From Balanoglossus misakiensis (taxonomy: Eukaryota > Hemichordata), in assembly GCA_040954595.2 (NCBI GenBank), contig CM082582.2:1550001-1614000 (forward strand): DNA of 64,000 nt, written 5' to 3'. Every line of letters starts with the position of its first letter. Position 1 is the stretch's first letter. The notes under the pieces were generated by a model, which made no database searches, was not told where the DNA came from, and worked only from the letters and a program-made list of their open reading frames with translations. The position numbers and the translations under genes are program-made. Of the stretch, positions 59,901-64,000 are shown piece after piece.

Positions 59901-60612
59901 CACTCAAAATTAATGGGCAGCACACTGTCCACTATGGCCTGGTTACTGTGTGCTCTGGTTAATGTTGACGCAAAGGTTGACCCCACCAAACACTCAAAAT
60001 TAATGGGCAGGATACTGTCCACTACGGCCTGGTTACTGTGTGCTCTGGTTAATGTTGACGCAAAGGTTGACCCCACCAAACACTCAAAATTAATGGGCAG
60101 AACACTGTCCACTACGGCCTGGTTACTGTGTGCTCTGGTTAATGTTGACGCAAAGGTTGACCCCACCAAACACTCAAAATTAATGGGCAGAACACTGTCC
60201 ACTACGGCCTGGTTACTGTGTGCTCTGGTTAATGTTGACGCAAAGGTTGACCCCACCAAACACTCAAAATTAATGGGCAGAACACTGTCCACTACGGCCT
60301 GGTTACTGTGTGCTCTGGTTAATGTTGACGCAAAGGTTGACCCCACCAAACACTCAAAATTAATGGGCAGAACACTGTCCACTATGGCCTGGTTACTGTG
60401 TGCTCTGGTTAATGTTGACGCAAAGGTTGACCCCACCAAACACTCAAAATTAATGGGCAGCACACTGTCCACGATGGCCTGGTTACTGTGTGCTCTGGTT
60501 AATGTTGACGCAAAGGTTGACCCCACCAAACACTCAAAATTAATGGGCAGAACACTGTCCACTACGGCCTGGTTACTGTGTGCTCTGGTTAATGTTGACG
60601 CAAAGGTTGACC

Positions 60613-62830
60613 CCCACCAAACACTCAAAATTAATGGGCACGATACTGGCCACTCTGGCCTAGTTAATGTTGACGCAAAGGTTGACCCCACCAAACACTC
60701 AAAATTAATGGGCACGATACTGGCCACTCTGGCCTAGTTAATGTTGACGCAAAGGTTGACCCCACCAAACACTCAAAATTAATGGGCACGATACTGGCCA
60801 CTCTGGCCTAGTTAATGTTGACGCAAAGGTTGACCCCACCAAACACTCAAAATTAATGGGCACGATACTGGCCACTCTGGCCTAGTTAATGTTGACGCAA
60901 AGGTTGACCCCACCAAACACTCAAAATTAATGGGCACGATACTGGCCACTCTGGCCTAGTTAATGTTGACGCAAAGGTTGACCCCACCAAACACTCCAAA
61001 TTAATTGGCAGAACACTGTCCACTACGGCCTGGTTACTGTGTGCTCTGGTTAATGTTGACGCAAAGGTTGACCCCACCAAACACTCAAAATTAATGGGCA
61101 GAACACTGTCCACTCGACCTGGTTACTGTGTGCTCTGGTTAATGTTGACGCAAAGGTTGACCCCACCAAACACTCAAAATTAATGGGCAGAACACTGTCC
61201 ACTACGGCCTGGTTACTGTGTGCTCTGGTTAATGTTGACGCAAAGGTTGACCCCACCAAACACTCAAAATTAATGGGCAGCACACTGTCCACTATGGCCT
61301 GGTTACTGTGTGCTCTGGTTAATGTTGACGCAAAGGTTGACCCCACCAAACACTCAAAATTAATGGGCAGAACACTGTCCACTACGGCCTGGTTACTGTG
61401 TGCTCTGGTTAATGTTGACGCAAAGGTTGACCCCCATCAAACACTCAAAATTAATGGGCACGATACTGGCCACTCTGGCCTGGTTACTGTGTGCTCTGGT
61501 TAATGTTGACGCAAAGGTTGACCCCACCAAACACTCAAAATTAATGGGCAGCACACTGTCCACTATGGCCTGCTTACTGTGTGCTCTGGTTAATGTTGAC
61601 GCAAAGGTTGACCCCACCAAACACTCAAAATTAATGGGCAGAACACTGTCCACTACGGCCTGGTTACTGTGTGCTCTGGTTAATGTTGACGCAAAGGTTG
61701 ACCCCACCAAACACTCAAAATTAATGGGCAGAACACTGTCCACTATGGCCTGGTTACTGTGTGCTCTGGTTAATGTTGACGCAAAGGTTGACCCCACCAA
61801 ACACTCAAAATTAATGGGCAGCACACTGTCCACTATGGCCTGGTTACTGTGTGCTCTGGTTAATGTTGACGCAAAGGTTGACCCCACCAAACACTCAAAA
61901 TTAATGGGCAGAACACTGTCCACTACGGCCTGGTTACTGTGTGCTCTGGTTAATGTTGACGCAAAGGTTGACCCCCATCAAACACTCAAAATTAATGGGC
62001 ACGATACTGGCCACTCTGGCCTAGTTAATGTTGACGCAAAGGTTGACCCCACCAAACACTCAAAATTAATGGGCACGATACTGGCCACTCTGGCCTAGTT
62101 AATGTTGACGCAAAGGTTGACCCCACCAAACACTCAAAATTAATGGGCACGATACTGGCCACTCTGGCCTAGTTAATGTTGACGCAAAGGTTGACCCCAC
62201 CAAACACTCAAAATTAATGGGCACGATACTGGCCACTCTGGCCTAGTTAATGTTGACGCAAAGGTTGACCCCACCAAACACTCAAAATTAATGGGCACGA
62301 TACTGGCCACTCTGGCCTAGTTAATGTTGACGCAAAGGTTGACCCCACCAAACACTCAAAATTAATTGGCAGAACACTGTCCACTACGGCCTGGTTACTG
62401 TGTGCTCTGGTTAATGTTGACGCAAAGGTTGACCCCACCAAACACTCAAAATTAATGGGCAGAACACTGTCCACTCGACCTGGTTACTGTGTGCTCTGGT
62501 TAATGTTGACGCAAAGGTTGACCCCACCAAACACTCAAAATTAATGGGCAGAACACTGTCCACTACGGCCTGGTTACTGTGTGCTCTGGTTAATGTTGAC
62601 GCAAAGGTTGACCCCACCAAACACTCAAAATTAATGGGCAGCACACTGTCCACTATGGCCTGGTTACTGTGTGCTCTGGTTAATGTTGACGCAAAGGTTG
62701 ACCCCACCAAACACTCAAAATTAATGGGCAGAACACTGTCCACTACGGCCTGGTTACTGTGTGCTCTGGTTAATGTTGACGCAAAGGTTGACCCCCATCA
62801 AACACTCAAAATTAATGGGCACGATACTGT
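60613..62830. repeat. 1361-bp higher-order duplication in the 90-bp array
   Basis: The unusual variant 'ccactcgacctgg' occurs at about 61111 and 62472, and 'attaattggcagaac' just before it in both. All flanking variants are offset by 1361 bp. The block consists of a run of five 74-bp units followed by mixed 90-bp units. Confidence 0.85.
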
Positions 62831-64000
62831 CCACTACGGCCTGGTTACTGTGTGCTCTGGTTAATGTTGACGCAAAGGTTGACCCCACCAAACACTCAAA
62901 ATTAATGGGCAGCACACTGTCCACTATGGCCTGGTTACTGTGTGCTCTGGTTAATGTTGACGCAAAGGTTGACCCCACCAAACACTCAAAATTAATGGGC
63001 AGAACACTGTCCACTACGGCCTGGTTACTGTGTGCTCTGGTTAATGTTGACGCAAAGGTTGACCCCCATCAAACACTCAAAATTAATGGGCACGATACTG
63101 GCCACTCTGGCCTGGTTACTGTGTGCTCTGGTTAATGTTGACGCAAAGGTTGACCCCACCAAACACTCAAAATTAATGGGCAGAACACTGTCCACTACGG
63201 CCTGGTTACTGTGTGCTCTGGTTAATGTTGACGCAAAGGTTGACCCCACCAAACACTCAAAATTAATGGGCAGAACACTGTCCACTACGGCCTGGTTACT
63301 GTGTGCTCTGGTTAATGTTGACGCAAAGGTTGACCCCACCAAACACTCAAAATTAATGGGCAGAACACTGTCCACTATGGCCTGGTTACTGTGTGCTCTG
63401 GTTAATGTTGACGCAAAGGTTGACCCCACCAAACACTCAAAATTAATGGGCAGAACACTGTCCACTACTGCCTGGTTACTGTGTGCTCTGGTTAATGTTG
63501 ACGCAAAGGTTGACCCCACCAAACACTCAAAATTAATGGGCAGCACACTGTCCACTATGGCCTGGTTACTGTGTGCTCTGGTTAATGTTGACGCAAAGGT
63601 TGACCCCACCAAACACTCAAAATTAATGGGCAGAACACTGTCCACTACGGCCTGGTTACTGTGTGCTCTGGTTAATGTTGACGCAAAGGTTGACCCCACC
63701 AAACACTCAAAATTAATGGGCAGAACACTGTCCACTATGGCCTGGTTACTGTGTGCTCTGGTTAATGTTGACGCAAAGGTTGACCCCACCAAACACTCAA
63801 AATTAATGGGCAGAACACTGTCCACTACGGCCTGGTTACTGTGTGCTCTGGTTAATGTTGACGCAAAGGTTGACCCCACCAAACACTCAAAATTAATGGG
63901 CAGAACACTGTCCACTACGGCCTGGTTACTGTGTGCTCTGGTTAATGTTGACGCAAAGGTTGACCCCACCAAACACTCAAAATTAATGGGCAGAACACTG

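Larger units (their letters stand above)
56246..64000. repeat. 90-bp satellite array with 74-bp and 106-bp variants
   Basis: About 85-90 units, open at the window's right edge. A 90-bp unit runs 'ggcagaacactgtccactac', 'ggcctggttactgtgtgctc', 'tggttaatgttgacgcaaag', 'gttgaccccaccaaacactc', 'aaaattaatg'. The 74-bp form lacks the 16-bp module 'ctgtgtgctctggtta'. One unit near 56908 carries it twice (106 bp). 74-bp units occur in runs (for example 58900-59170, 60620-60990 and 61985-62350). Since 90 is a multiple of three, both strands stay open for up to 550 codons, stopping where 74-bp units shift frame or add TAG. Simultaneous openness of both strands and the lack of any start or splice context argue against protein coding. 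Confidence 0.97.

Noticed and set aside
57548-60737. Long open frames (up to 550 codons) on both strands of the 90-bp array
   Set aside because: The unit is 30 codons long without stops, so both strands stay open by arithmetic. Openness ends wherever 74-bp units occur. No start context, splice sites or plausible protein family.

Overview
This window looks like non-coding, repeat-dominated DNA from a metazoan genome, most plausibly a marine invertebrate. That identity is an inference from three things: GT-AG splice-site-flanked coding fragments, APE-type/CR1-L2-like non-LTR retrotransposon remnants (one with a TGAT-type 3' tail), and abundant TTAA-flanked and palindromic MITEs. There is no operon structure, ribosome-binding-site pattern, CRISPR array or rRNA gene. 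I recognise no intact protein-coding gene. Most long open frames lie in satellites whose unit length happens to be a multiple of three.

Layout. 1-20266: AT-rich satellite of about 78-bp monomers, with a 277-bp higher-order unit and kilobase-scale superblocks (about 4.09, 4.09, 3.6 and 3.06 kb) that decay into divergent monomers toward the right edge. 20267-25130: low-copy DNA with two copies of a palindromic TTAA-flanked MITE and one exon candidate on the minus strand. 25310-27868: dead LINE carrying a 576-bp TTAA-flanked MITE inside its reverse transcriptase. 28140-29967: four units of a ~235-bp repeat interrupted by a second LINE (3' half). 30202-31329 (minus): spliced but frameshifted hAT/DUF4371-like transposase gene. 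33664-35340: a Gln/Pro-rich exon that runs straight into nine ~170-bp tandem units.

37668-53500: a locus built around a duplicated segment (A ~38535-42420, B ~45015-50250). Each copy holds the same pair of small exons, whose phases match and whose differences are mostly synonymous. Copy A has a MITE at a TTAA that is single and empty in copy B. Nearby are a 417-bp fold-back element with a 7-bp target duplication, a TTTTCGCGAG-type MITE and many 'AGGTCCCAT' repeat units. 53534-54483: two related exon-like segments, the first broken up by a 50-bp minisatellite. 55929-56056: an 18-bp inverted repeat enclosing a 56-nt tRNA-like mini-fold. 56246-64000 (open at the window edge): a second satellite of 90-bp units with 74-bp and 106-bp variants, explained by 0, 1 or 2 copies of a 16-bp module, plus one internal inversion and a 1361-bp higher-order duplication.

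The strongest observations are the natural empty/filled MITE pair, the MITE whose removal restores LINE frame register, the exon pair with coding-like substitutions, the modular satellite, and the structured tRNA-like fold-back. No database search was possible, so family names rest on motif recognition.
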